The position numbers and the translations under genes were made by a program. Of a DNA stretch of 64,000 bases, positions 24,474 to 36,080 are shown in pieces. Position 1 is the stretch's first letter. Each line of letters begins with the position of its first letter. The stretch lies in assembly GCA_029721435.1 (NCBI GenBank), contig CM056583.1:86133620-86197619 (forward strand), given 5' to 3'. The DNA is from Gymnothorax reevesii. Its lineage: Eukaryota; Chordata; Actinopteri; Anguilliformes; Muraenidae. The notes under the pieces are model-generated. The model was not told the origin of the DNA. It saw only the letters and a list, made by a program, of their open reading frames with translations, and did no database searches.

Positions 24474-25208
24474 AGCCACGTTTCCATTGTGGTACTTTCA
24501 GTATAGTACCCTGGGAGTTAAAGTTTTGGTACCAAACCCCTAGATCTGGTTTGCGTTTCCACTACAGACAGTACCCTTAGATGCAGGCGGGGTTTTTTTA
24601 ACTGACTGTTAAAATACAATGGAAACACACAAAACGCATTGACTCTGAATGTAATTTGTCGTGTGAAAACTTTGTTTTCGCGTCCAGAGTGACAGTGGCT
24701 TTAGCTGGCAACCTTTTTATTTGGCGCATTTTAATGCTAACTAGCGAGCTAAATGCTCGCGGTGCAACTCCAGCCAAATTAGTTTGCATAATACGTATTT
24801 TAAATGGACGAAATTTAAAAGCATGAAATATACATCTGCACCTCCTCATCGCTCCATGGCGCGTTGTTGCGCACAGACATTTCCAAAAATGTTTTACTCA
24901 AAACGGTAGGTGAGACGGTTGTTTTCCTGCCGTTTCCTTATGGAAGTCGCTCTAGAGTGACGATTCTGTTGGCCAATCAACAGACTGCAGTGATGACGAT
25001 TTTCGACCAATACAGAAGGCGTGTTTTTAGCTCTGCCTCATTAGTATCGGACGGTACTCCTAGGTACCCCAACCGGAGGGGTGACGAAAAATGGGAACAG
25101 TTAGGAACGGTTCCAAATGTACCATCCACAACATTTGAAATGGAAAAGCTCTGAAATGTGACATGACCCGTAGTGGACCGAACTGTTTTACTTGGTGAAA
25201 ACGTGGCA
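24474..25208. mobile_element. PIF/Harbinger-type MITE inside Tc1 copy 3
   Basis: The termini AGCCACGTTTCCA and, in reverse complement on the right, TGCCACGTTTTCA are inverted repeats. A TAA direct repeat flanks it (24471-24473 and 25209-25211), the size and type of duplication expected for Harbinger elements. Joining the flanks restores the Tc1 sequence seen in copies 1 and 2 (through TGTCTGGG...GAGGAGAC). The frame at 24864-25154 has no domain. Confidence 0.85.
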
Positions 25209-25537
25209 TAAATGTCTGGGAAGTGAGGAGACCATTGCTGAAGTTTTGGGAGAGGAATGTTGTCCCACTCTTGTTAGATGGAGGAGACAAGCTGTTCAAC
25301 AGTCCTGAGTTTTCTTTGCAGGATTTTTCATTTCATGATGCGCCAAATGTTTCCTATCTTTGAGTGGTCTGGACTTCAGGTAGGCCAGTTCAGCACCCAG
25401 ACACTTCTACTGCGAAGCCATGTTGCTGTGATGGATGCAGTGTGTGGTTTGGCATTGTTTTGCTGAAATATGCAAGGCCTTCCCTGAAAGAGATGTTGAC
25501 TGGATGGGAGCTTATGTTGTTGTAAAACCTCTAAATA

Positions 25538-25746
25538 CAGGGTGTTTCAAAAAGATGGTCCTGAATTGAAAATGCTATATCTCTGCAACTACGAACTGCC
25601 TATGAATGAAATGCTTACCAAATGAAAGGACGGGGCAAAGAGTTTTAAAAGACCACCACAAGATGTAACTTTTCACGTAATTCTCCCAAGTTGCTCTCAA
25701 GAAATATACTGCATTGAAATTGTGTCCATCTTTTTGAAACACCCTG
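25538..25746. mobile_element. mariner-type MITE inside Tc1 copy 3
   Basis: The ends CAGGGTGTTTCAAAAAGATG and its exact reverse complement form inverted repeats. TA flanks both sides (25536-25537 and 25747-25748). Removing it restores the Tc1 phrase cct-ctaaa-TA-cttttcagcatt, which other copies carry uninterrupted. Non-coding; mobilised in trans, by family logic. Confidence 0.92.
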
Positions 25747-26811
25747 TACTTTTCAGCATTGATGATGCCTTTCCAGATGTGTGAGCTCCCCATGCCATTG
25801 GCATTAATGCATCCCAACACCATCTGTGCGCTGATAACAAGCTGGATGGTCTCTCTCCTCTTTATACCGCACGACATAGCATCCCTGGTTTCCAAAAATA
25901 ATTTCAAATTTTGATTCATCTGACCACAGACCAGTTTTCCATTCTGCCTCAGTCCATTTTAAATGAACTTTGGCCCAGAGAAGATGGTGGCGTCACTGGA
26001 TCATGTTCACATATGGCTTCTTTACATGATACAGCTTTAGCGTGGATGAATAGATTGCACAGCGAACTGAGTTCACAGACAATGATTTCAGGAAGTGATT
26101 CCTGAGTCCTTGCAGTGAATTCTAGTGCAGAATTATGCCTGTTTTTAATGTAGTGCCGGCTGAAGATCACTACCATCCAATGTTGACCCTCGGCCTTGTC
26201 CCTTGTGCACAGAGATTTCTCCAGATTCTCTCAATGTTTTGATGATATTATGCACTGTTGATTCAAAGTCTTAGCTATTTTACAATGAGCACCTTTTTTC
26301 TGAAATTTTCTTAGCCGTAGTTTTTTGCAGATTGTTGAATCTCTCTCTGTCTTTACTTCTGAGAGATTCTGCCTCTCTAAAATGCTCTTTTTTTACCAAG
26401 TCATGTTATTGACCCAGTGCCAATGAACTAAATTAGTTGCAAAATGCTCCTCAAGCTGTTTTTTATGAGTATAACTTACTTTTCCAGCCTTTTGCTGCCC
26501 CTCTCCCAACTTTTTTTGAGATGTGTTGCTGCCATCAAATTCAAATTGTGCAAATATTTTTCATTATAGGTAAAATATTTTAATTTCAACATCTGATATC
26601 TTGTCTGTTTTTTACTGTAAATCAAATGTGAATTTATGAGATTTGCAAATCACTGCATTTTGTTTTTATATAAAATTTACACAGCATCCCAAATTTTTGG
26701 AATTGGGGTTGTAGAAGTTTGTCCAACTCTGTCCTTTTTAAGATGGAAAATTGGTAAGAAAACCACAAAACAGAACACAACAAAGTGATAAAATAGCAAA
26801 CGCATTTCTGA

Positions 26812-27696
26812 ACATTATTACATTATTACATTATTATTACTCGCAGCGGCCGTCCACGAGTAACCACTCCCAGACAGGACAACTGGATTCGAACAACCCA
26901 TCTCCGAAATCGATTCCAACCTGCAACCATAACTGCAAGAACAATACCTGGTTTGAGGCGACTGTCTGCACAGACAATCCGTCGCCGTCTCCGTCATTTT
27001 GGCATTGTCCCACGTCGGCCAGCAAGACGTCCAATACTCACAGTACAACACCGACGACTGCGTCTACAGTGGGCACAACAACATCGACGGTGGATCCAAC
27101 GTCAGTGGGATCTTGTACTCTTCACTGATGAATCAAGATTCATGCTTAACCGATGTGATGGTCGTTTACGTGTATACCGTCGACGTGGAGAACGTTATGC
27201 CAACAACTGTGTTCAGGAATTTGATCGTTTTGGAGGTGGTAGTGTCATGATTTGGGGAGGGATCACGGCTAGAAACAGAACAGATTTGCTTGTTACTGAT
27301 GGAAATCTGACAGGTCAAAGATATCGCGATGAAGTGCTACGGCCATTGGTGGTACCGTTTTTGATGCAACATGGTCCCGGAATAACGCTGCAACATGATA
27401 ACGCCAGACCACACGTTGCAAGGATTGTACAGCAGTATCTGATGCAACAACATGTCAATGTCCTGCCATGGCCAGCCAGATCCCCAGACATGTCCCCAAT
27501 CGAGCATCTTTGGGACGAGGTGGATCGACGTTTGTGGCGGTTGGATAACCCGCCAGCTACACTCCAGGAATTGCGACAACGTCTACGTCAGATTTGGAAT
27601 GACATCCCACAGCAATTTCTGGCACATCTGATTCGGTCCATGCGCCGGAGATGCGTTGCTTGCATCATGGCACGAGGAAGTCACACCCGGTATTGA
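26812..27696 (+). pseudogene. Tc1-like transposase, N-terminally truncated, catalytic domain open
   Basis: The frame is open from 26812 to the stop at 27694-27696. Sequence recognisable from 26842 starts at the GRPR linker (SGRPRVTTPRQD), followed by a second helix-turn-helix (RRLSAQTIRRRLRHFGI). The catalytic domain is complete: first Asp in FTDESRFML, glycine-rich GGGSVMIWGGI, second Asp in LQHDNARPH, and Glu in SPIEHLW, with 34 residues between the last two (DD34E). It ends MRRRCVACIMARGSHTRY. The first helix-turn-helix is missing, so it should not bind its ends normally. No start codon suited to eukaryotic translation is evident at the boundary. Confidence 0.9.
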
Positions 27697-27892
27697 AGTG
27701 TGAAGGTCACAATTGGTTAGACGTCAGACAAGTGCTTCATGACGCATGAAAATGACATTTTTCGTTTTGAGTGACGTTGGCACTGAAAAGTCAGTGTTTC
27801 TCCTGTTAAATAAGCATATTGATTGCATTGAGATCTTTGCGTGTCATTTATAACATACACATAAATGGTGTCACAGAAACTTTTGTTGCTGA
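26812..27892 (+). mobile_element. 5'-truncated Tc1-like element
   Basis: The right end reads CTGAGTATATAA at about 27885-27898. It resembles the CTCAGTATATAA end of the element at 28528-30038, which suggests related families. No matching left terminus is present. The left boundary instead runs into an ATT repeat at about 26814-26840, so the 5' part, including the N-terminal transposase region, has been lost. Confidence 0.75.
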
Positions 27893-28114
27893 GTATATAA
27901 AGGACAGCATTGTCGTTTGTCCTGGCGATCAGTGCTGGAAAGCATTAAGCACTCAAACAGTGCCATTTGTAACTTCGTCTGCAGCTTCCCTGAACTCTGA
28001 AACGCGAATCATTTGACGCAAAGTAGCGCCGATGCAATGTGGTTGTATTCATGTAGTGCCTGTTACAGCATTTGCAATGCTAGCATGTGCTGACCCAATA
28101 CCATTTCCCACAGG
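27893..28114. other. Spacer between transposons
   Basis: No feature recognised. Confidence 0.4.
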
Positions 28115-28453
28115 TTAAAGGTGCAATATGCAAATTTGTAAACTTTCACTTCTGTTGACATTATAACTAAAACAAAACAGAGGTGCCCCCCACCCCCTCC
28201 CTCCCATAGTTCCCTCCTTCTCATGCTCTTGTTGGTGATTGGCCAGGATGGTTTGTTATATAGGGCACAGCCTGTGCCCTTGTGTTTATTTGCAGTTTGG
28301 GACGCCTGTGCGGTCTCCAGAGCCTGGTTTTTTTTTTTTTTTTTACAGTGAATTTAGGGGTAGGCAGCTAGCGGATAGTGGAAAGATGTAGGTGAATTGA
28401 GACAAAAATATAAATGAGCTTAAAGTAAACAAACTTGCATAGTGCAACTTTAA
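28115..28453. mobile_element. TTAA-ended MITE (piggyBac/Kolobok-type)
   Basis: The left end TTAAAGGTGCAATATGCAA pairs with the right end TTGCATAGTGCAACTTTAA. Both ends coincide with TTAA, the target of piggyBac and Kolobok elements. Inside is a poly-T run near 28328. No coding capacity. Confidence 0.78.
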
Positions 28454-28527
28454 TGTCCACATGGATGACATGAAAACTGGTACTTGGTCTTTCAGTGTAG
28501 ACAAATGACTTTGAGGCTTATGACATA

Positions 28528-30038
28528 TACTCAGTCCATATGAAAACGCACCACTCACGAAATCTGGAATAGCTCCACGGATTGATATGTGAAGTATATA
28601 CGTATGATGCATTTGAGATAATGAATGATTTAAGAAGACATGTAAACATCATTCAATTTCATTCACGATAATCTTAATGCGCGAGAGAGGTTTAACTGGT
28701 GTTGGGATCAAACAGGAAAGTCAATAACCGGTGTGACCGCCATTTGCATTGACACATGCGGTGCATCGTCGTGGCATGGAGTTGATCAGTCTCTGGATAG
28801 TGTTCTGAGGGATAGCATTCCACTCCTGAACAAGGGCAACCTCAAGTTCTCGGATGTTGTCCATCTGGCGTCGACGTGAAAGACGTCATCCAATTTCATC
28901 CCATAAGTGCTCGATAGGGAAGAGGTCGGGTGTCAGAGCTGGCCACTGAAGCACGGGGATGTTCTGCTGTGCAAGGTGCTGCATGGACACCCTTGCAGTG
29001 TGTGCCCTAGCGTTGTCCTGTTGGAACGGGTGGACATCGTGGTGTTGGTTGAAGAACGGCACCACATGGTACTGCAGCACCTGGTCCCGGTAGTAGACGC
29101 TGTTCACCCTTCCTCTGCAGATATGGAGAGCGGTTCTGTGATGGTGGCTTATTCCACCCCACACCATAACGCTGCCACCACCCCAACGGTCCATTTGAAC
29201 GACACAATCGGTGCTATAACGTTCACCACGTCTCCGCCAAACACGTATACGGCCATCTGCATTCCTTAAGTGAAATCGTGACTCGTCAGAAAAGATTACA
29301 CCATGCCATTGTCGTAGTCGCCAATTCTGGTGCCTGTTTGCCCACTGTAGACGCTGGTTTCGGTGATGATCCATCAATATGGGGCTGAAATAAGGACGTC
29401 GTGCACGCAGGCCTGCAGCTCGCAGACGGTTCCGTACGATGTTGGGGTGAATGAATCCACGTCGTCCTTGGACTTGAGCAGCCGTTCTTGTCGCTGGTAG
29501 TGTTCGGTCTCGGACATGATCCCGTACGATCTGACGGTCCTGACGTGCCGTTGTCACACGTTGTTGACCCGGTCGAGGACGGTCTCGAGTGCTCCCCGTT
29601 TGCAGAAATCTTTGATGGAGTCTCGCGATTGTTGTGTGTGCGCAGTGTAGTCGTCTGGCAATTTCCCTGGTGCTGGCGCCAATTTGAAGCATGCCTATGG
29701 CACGTTCCCTTTCAGGGGCTGTAAGTAGCGGCATAGTGTCGACGTTTCACAAGTGTCAGTGAAGAAGTGAAATTTTATTTGGATTCACGTGCTTTTAAAG
29801 GCAATGTGTGCGCAAATTCAGAGTGAAATTCATTTTTCCCGTGGTGTGCGTGCAAGATGTTGCGTTTTTGCAAAAAAATGCCTAGCGTTACAGTTAACTT
29901 GAAATTCTCGCATTTCTTGCACCTGGCATGTCGCATGACGTCACTGTAGTGTTGTTGTTGTATAAAAATTATATTGAAGTTCATTTAAACTTAAATATTG
30001 ACTTTTTTCAAGTGGTGCATTTTCATTTGTACTCAGTA
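28528..30038 (-). mobile_element. Tc1-like transposon, nearly complete
   Basis: The left end TACTCAGTCCATATGAAAAC and the reverse complement of the right end TACTGAGTACAAATGAAAAT match over about 28 bp (continuing GCACCACT). TA lies on both sides at 28526-28527 and 30039-30040. At about 1.5 kb it has full Tc1 length and carries a full-length transposase frame with one stop codon. It is the best-preserved transposon in the window. Confidence 0.92.
28721..29734 (-). pseudogene. Tc1-like transposase with a single internal stop
   Basis: The protein begins MPLLTAPERERAIGML at 29734 and has a first helix-turn-helix (ASTREIARRLHCAHTTIARL), an RPRPGQQRVT linker and a second DNA-binding region. The catalytic triad is intact: D150 in FSDESRFH, D240 in FQQDNARAH, and E275 in FPIEHLW, spaced DD34E. 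At 28886-28888 codon 283 is TGA, where related proteins have an Arg codon CGA (WDEV-D-R-R in the element at 26812). The change lies in a CpG. The same frame then runs on without another stop to a TGA at 28721-28723, adding 54 residues that end in the usual RRCTACVNANGGHTGY. Everything else reads as intact. Confidence 0.92.
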
Positions 30039-30059
30039 TATAAACAAATTGGTTATATC

Positions 30060-31170
30060 CGGTTCAAATGAACTACGGGCCGTGAAATGCTCTCTCTTTC
30101 AACACCCTCTGATCATCCCTCTTTAGCGACGTAAACTTCCTCTCTGTTTTCTCATTCCCGCTGCAGGATGTTTTATTGCGTAATTACACCAGTGTGCTGT
30201 GTTACTATAAGCGGAATGGATTGGCTTGCGCTGATCAATCAGCTTTATTTTTTCTCAGTTTTCCCAACAATTATAGGGAAATTGCAGCAGATAAGTGTAT
30301 TTTATTGTTCTATTCATTATGCTGGCCCTAATTTTACTTTTTTTGGCTAAATTTATGGGATTAGCAATGAGCTTGAAGCAATTATCCCTTTAAGTAATTG
30401 ATTCTTGTCATTTATTGTGTCTGACTTGTTAACTGCATCTGGGAGGGAGAGACAGGGTGCTAACGCTGAATGTCACCCCTCTATTGATGCGCGCGGCTTG
30501 AATGACAGCCTCTGTAAACCGTTCGGAATTAATATAATCAGCTGTGCGTGTGTGTGTGTGCGTGTGTGTGGCAGCTGTGTGTGGTTAGGAGGGTGTAGGA
30601 GATAGCTGTTAGGACGTGGGTGGATGGGGGGGACATCATTTATTCTATAAATTATCTAATTTCTAGCTCACTGTAGTGATTAAAATCTGGACCCTTTAAG
30701 ACAGAGGAGAGGGATGGCAAGATGGCCGAGGCAATAAAATTTATTCAGGAGGAGCGAACAGGGCTTAAAGAATCTCTGTTTCTGCTGCACATCAGTGCAT
30801 TCAGAATTGGCTCGGGGAGGATTTCAAACCTTTGTCAGCCATTACTGCTCAAACTCTCTGCCTTTTGTCAAGCGTGAAGCAAAAATAAGGCAGTGCATGC
30901 ATCAATCTGGCGAGTGGTTCAGGTCATCGGTTCCGGTTATGGTAGCGCTCTGCGCGGTTCAGCGGCGGAGTAGAGAAGAGGGTATAATCTGGGAGGAGAA
31001 CGGGGGCTGATTTTACACATTCACAACACCCCCCATCCCCACATCCCCCTCTCCCATATCCTCCTGATTTTTATTCATGAAAGGAGCACATTTACATACA
31101 ATCTGGTCTGTAAGTTTTTGCACAGCAACACTGAAAACCAGCTTCAATTCTTCTCCCAAAACACTTGCAA
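30060..31170 (+). other. Complex non-coding sequence upstream of a CNTFR exon
   Basis: No transposon ends or coding domains are visible from 30060 to about 30540. The segment has many homeobox-like ATTA/TAAT sites, and the lack of recognisable repeats makes it a plausible conserved enhancer, but that is inference. A GT repeat follows at 30546-30576. Confidence 0.3.
30546..30576 (+). repeat. (GT)n microsatellite
   Basis: A GT run with GC interruptions. Confidence 0.9.
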
Positions 31171-31179
31171 CAATATAAA

Positions 31180-31292
31180 TCCAAACCCCTAAAATCTAAT
31201 CTGACTGTCTCTACTTTTTCCTTTTAATTTCCAAATCAAGAAGCCAATGAGCAGAAACGGTATCACTGTCCCAATACTTTTGGAGTGCGCTG
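31180..31292. mobile_element. Solo right end of a Tc1-like MITE
   Basis: The sequence TCCCAATACTTTTGGAGTGC followed by GCTG-TA matches the terminal repeat common in fish Tc1-like MITEs. The opposite end is not present upstream. It stops about 98 bp before the first CNTFR exon. Confidence 0.55.
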
Positions 31293-31390
31293 TAGAGGCC
31301 TTCAGAGGTACGAACAGCAGAGGGAGCTCTGGAGTCCTGTGCTGTACGTTTCTCGTTTTTTACGTTTCCTTCATGTCTTTCTGTCCTCAG

Positions 31391-31508
31391 CTCCTCCGAA
31401 AGAACCGACGGTGACCTGCAGATCCAACACCTTCCCCAACGGCTTCTACTGCAGTTGGCATCTCCAGCACCCCACGTACATTCCCACCAGTTTCGAAGTG
31501 CACGTCAA
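31391..31508 (+). CDS. CNTFR internal exon, start of first cytokine-receptor domain
   Basis: CNTFR is the GPI-linked alpha receptor that binds CNTF and recruits gp130 and LIFR. This exon is 118 nt, preceded by TGTCCTCAG and followed by GTAAGG, both canonical. It begins in phase 1 and ends in phase 2. The translation is PPKEPTVTCRSNTFPNGFYC then SWHLQHPTYIPTSFEVHV, matching the start of the first fibronectin-III domain of CNTFR, with the first disulphide pair Cys (TCRS) and Cys (FYCSW). The Ig-domain exon should lie upstream and is not seen in this window. The minor uncertainty is which CNTFR paralogue it is. Confidence 0.95.
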
Positions 31509-34500
31509 GTAAGGCTCATTTACGTCCAGTGGGTCTTCTTCTATTGCAGATGTTCCCAAACTCAGTCCCACGGCCTCCCCTGCACATGCAGGTTTTTGTT
31601 GTCACTGCCATATATGTAAACCTGATCATTTTCCTCAATGTTTGGAGGGGCTGTTGATCTTCATGAGCAAATTTATGTCAGAAAAGCTAAGACTGACCTG
31701 AAGAATCACATTCCTATGTTCATATTGTGCGTTTTGTGCTCTATTGCAAAATTACAAATGTGACAACTGTTTCTATCTGAAAAAATTTAAGACTTTGGGT
31801 GATAAATTGGCTCTGAATTGGATAAAATGAGAACTCCAGGCCACTAGATTTAATCCCTTGGAAAGCATTAATGAAGTATTCAAAATGAGCCACACTTGCA
31901 TTTGGAGTCTATTGATTCACCTTGATGAATCATCTGGTCAAAAAAGTTCCCACTTTATACTAATTATTTAAAACTAAGCCACAAACATCGAAGATTAATT
32001 TTTTTATGGAAATCACTGCTATTTTTTTGCTAAAATATTCTCTCTCAGCCAAAAGAGCACGTTATTCATAGAAAACGTTTTGACGTTGCATGATTGGTCG
32101 GAATGGAAACCAGCATACACAAATGGCGTTTTTTCCGGTGGCATTTTTAGCCGGGCGAGTTGATCTGTGACGCGATGATTTGCATTTCCATCGCCACTTA
32201 AAGTACGCCAAGTTATGCTGAGCTGCACCCCTTGTGGACCATCTCCCCAGAAGGACCAAAGCAACATCAGACGTGCCCTCAAGCTGGCTACTGTGACCTC
32301 GGAGAGCTTCCTGATCAACCGTTGCTCAGTGCAATAGCTGGTGAAATACATCACATATCCAAGGCAATTTATTCAGTTTTCTCATTCAAGTTTGTGCCAT
32401 TACGTAACTACACTGTCCTGGAGTCAAGATATTGACTTGTTCAACTTTTGTGCCACGCTGTTGGTAGTCATGTTTAGTTTTTACAATAGTTCAATTCTAT
32501 GGAATGGAATTATCGAAGATGAAATTGACTTTAATCTTTCTTCTTACGTTATATTCACATGCTTCTTTGATTTCATACCCGTTTGATTCAAATTCTTTCA
32601 TTTTCTCTCTGCCATCGCATTTGGGAAACCTGCCTTGGATCATATGCATGCAATCGAATCATTTATTTAAATTTAACAGCAGCTATTGCATGTTTAAATA
32701 GGTAAGCAGTTGGCTGTGAAGAAAATAGCTTAGCTAAACATTTACTGACTAAATTAGGTTATGAGTTAAATGGCAGTGGTGGTAACATGTGAAAATCTTA
32801 GCTACATGGGGCAATTATTAGGTGCAATCACTTATTATCAGGGGTGTACATAACTATTTTGGTGAGGTTCTCAGGGGAGCACCGATGATGCTGCTCGGTG
32901 CTCACTCTTTACGCAGCAGCGCCCATCCTACAAGGTGTCATCATCACAGCCTTCCTTTCTTGCAGAGCGCAAGAAATCTGCATGCATTTTTCGATGCAAA
33001 TCAGCCCATAAAAGAGGAAGTTCAGTAAAAGAAAAAAATTACAAATATTTCCACTTTGACTTGGAAAACAGTAAATCTTTCTTATGTTCAATTTCATCAA
33101 GAAAGAGGAGGATTTCTGCCTTTGTGAATGCAAACTTTTGTGTCCTTTTCCCCTTCATGATCCATTGTCAGACACCGCTTTGCCACATGCCAATTTATTG
33201 GAGCAATCAGGCTCTGAATTGAATAACAAATGAGCAAACAGAGGTGAAATGAGTTTTACGTCATTATTTAGCCTTTTCTTCATTATTTCTATTCTTCTAA
33301 TCTTTCATAGTAATATTTCTGTAAGCTAAATTAATAAAAAAAAAAAAACACTAAATCAATTTTGTTATAGTAATGATGATGAGAATGTGTTTTGAAAATA
33401 TAGTATTTCAGTGTTGATTAGTTAAAACGAGGGACAATCTCACAGCATCGTTTTGTCAACTACTAATGCTTTAGTGAGGACGTGCTCGGCTAAGAAACTC
33501 TTTGCAAAGTTCATTTTAAGGCCCCATTCAACGATTTTGTTTGTGAAACCTATGTAAGAAGAATGTTCATTGCTTAAGAATGTCTTTGAAACATTTTCCA
33601 ACATGATCAGGAAACCCACTGCAGTGCTTTAAACAAGCATGGCTGCTCATCAAAAACAGCTACTGATTGCTTTCAAGTCAAGAACACAGCCTTTGGTCTA
33701 TGGATGCAATCCAAGGGAACAGTAGTTTGTTGATGGACAAGAATAGTTTTTTTCAGCACACTAATTTAGATATACTGTAATACTTAAAATATAGATATCA
33801 CATTCCGGATTTATTATAAAAAAATTTCCAACAAGATGCAGGAGTTTGAGGTTGGATTACGAAGCTTCTGAAAGAGGAATGCATGCATCGGTGCTCTCGT
33901 TGAAATGGGGTAACAATTGGCTTCTAAGCAAATAAAAAGTAAGTAATTCGCTTGTAGCATCCCGGAGATTTTTAATATTTGATATATGATATGACATTGT
34001 CGATCCTGGAAGGCATTTTCAAATGATTGTCTAGCTAGCTCCAGCGATTTTGGTTGCATTAAATTACCCATGAACATATAGGGCTCGTTCTTCTTTACTA
34101 ACATTGACATCATATTCAGGCATGGGCATTAGCATGGTTGGCAAGAACAAGTGTAAATCAATACATCAAAACAGGCGAAGTATGGCATCCTGCTGTTATG
34201 GAACCGATTTGGAACCGTCTCAGAGTTTGTAAATAACCCTGACAGTACTACATAGGCAAGATAGTTCTCTAAGTTCAAGTACAACAAAGGTCTGTGTTGG
34301 CTTCCGGATTCTTACGAGCAGGAAGATTGAAAGAATGACCCTTCTTTGGGTCTGGGTCGGCTGGATCATCACTTGATATTCCTACATCGAACAGAAATTC
34401 AACATTTGTTGATCATCGTTGATCAGTGAAAGTAATTAACAGTAGTACGTTTACCAGAACGATTTTCAAAGGGGGCGCCAATATATTTTGGGGTTTAGAA

Positions 34501-35816
34501 TTTATCATTAATATTTAATATCACGAATGCATAAAGGCTGCTGCACATTCCCTAGCCATCTGGGGTGTCATCAGTAAAGAGGTTGCCGCCGTGTCAAGAA
34601 AAGCCGAAAACGTACTGATCTTAGTCGACAGTGAAGAAGTTGAAAACAGAATTCTTTTCAATACTAATATCCAAACTGTCACTTAATCGCTCCTGGAGTG
34701 CATTGAATAATCCAACACAGAAAGGAGGATCATTTCTTTGCTATGACCGAATAATAAAATGAATAAAATGTGAAAACTTAGCAAAATGTCATATTAGAAA
34801 TGATGGAAATTAACTTGCGACTTACCCGACAAAAAGTGGATAGTGCAAACGTGTGGGTTGAAGGCACCCAGTTCTTTGGTCGAATTGAATTGATCCAAGC
34901 GGATTTTTTAGCTTTTTGTTCAGGAATGCGAAGGAAACATATTCCTGATCCCTTGACGAATCAGTTTGTGCAGTTAATTACGCTGCAACTCGCTGGCATT
35001 ATTACAGAAAGTGGAAGACAACTGTACTTCACCTATTAAATCAATTGCAATGTTGAGGCTTTTTTCCCCCACCACGCTAGTCAACAAACCCACGTGACCA
35101 AGTCCATGACATCACGAGAACTATCGCTGTTGGAGGTTTCTGGATTCGGCCAAGGTCACGGTCCAGTAGCCTCCGGAAGCGAGTCGGACGAAAACGTTTC
35201 TGATCGATAAAATGTGATGACATTTCACTAAATATAAAGTGAAATATTAAAAATCACGTCTATTTGGTCTTTAATATTGTCTGATCTGTATTTCGTGTAA
35301 ATTATAGGCCTGCACCTTGAAAATGAACGTATGTTTCCAATTGTTCATCGAAATGGATAATGTGCAAATATTTAAAAAATTCAAAGATGAGGCTCTAAAG
35401 TCAATTTCTAGCTACTCTATACTCAAGCAGTTCTGGGGAATACCCTAACAAAAGCCATCAAGAAACGAGTTTTCTGGGACAAGTCGTAGTTCAGCCAGCT
35501 CTGTGCAGAAACAGCATTCGGGTATAAAATAACCGATGCAGACCATGCCGATTTTCCGCTGCTTTGATGGATTTGATGTCTTGCTAATTTGGGTGAAAGC
35601 TGAGTAAACTTTAAAAAAAAGTAATTAATAAAAACACCTGCCATCGTGTTTTCTGTTTTACCAGAGATGTATGGAGAAAAATCCTATTCCAGTAGTTGAA
35701 TTAAACCAGTCAAAAATGCCAAATTTGTTGGTTTGCAATTGAGCCTCCCTTCAAGTTTTCTGCCGCTCATTTTTCATTTTCGCCATGCGTGCGCACCAGT
35801 TATGTGCACCCCTGCT

Positions 35817-36080
35817 TATTATCCCCCACCGCAAAGGGTTTGGGGATATTGGAATAAGTTTTGCCCTTCTGCGCCTCCGTCCGTCCGTCCGTCCGTCACT
35901 CTTCATTTCCAGGCCACAACTCCTAAAGAGAAACAGTTGTTAACACTAATGGATAAATGGATAATCTTATTGTGTAGATGTGCCTATTCATCTGTCCTCT
36001 TGTCTGTCTGTCTGTCCCTCCACCGCATATTGTTTCCAGGCCAGATAACGGCCATCCAGTGGCAGGGGATGTAACTACTT
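35817..36080 (+). repeat. GTCC-rich dispersed repeat, variant copy with duplicated core
   Basis: It starts TTATCCCCCACCGC and has a (GTCC)n run at 35876-35897, then TTTCCAGGCCACAA. A second CTGTCTGTCTGTCC run with TTTCCAGGCCAGAT follows. It is related by its core to the copies at 45426 and 63605, but the shared body is not evident, so the membership is moderate. Confidence 0.5.

Larger units (their letters stand above)
24231..26711 (-). mobile_element. Tc1-like transposon, copy 3, carrying two inserted elements
   Basis: The left end CAACTCCAATTCCAAAAAAG and the right end TTTTTGGAATTGGGGTTG are inverted copies. A TA follows on the right at 26712-26713, and the left flank reads TT. Subtracting the MITE 24474-25208 with its TAA and the MITE 25538-25746 with its TA leaves about 1.53 kb, matching copy 1. 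Transposase remnants are on the minus strand, for example the block 25575-25919 and parts near 26200-26400. All frames are broken. Confidence 0.9.

Noticed and set aside
24864..25154. Open frame inside the Harbinger-type MITE
   Set aside because: Lies entirely within a non-autonomous element and has no transposase motif.
34800..35039. Coding gene in the 33.8-35.7 kb stretch
   Set aside because: Several frames on both strands were examined and none carries a domain I recognise; the region may be an old transposon.
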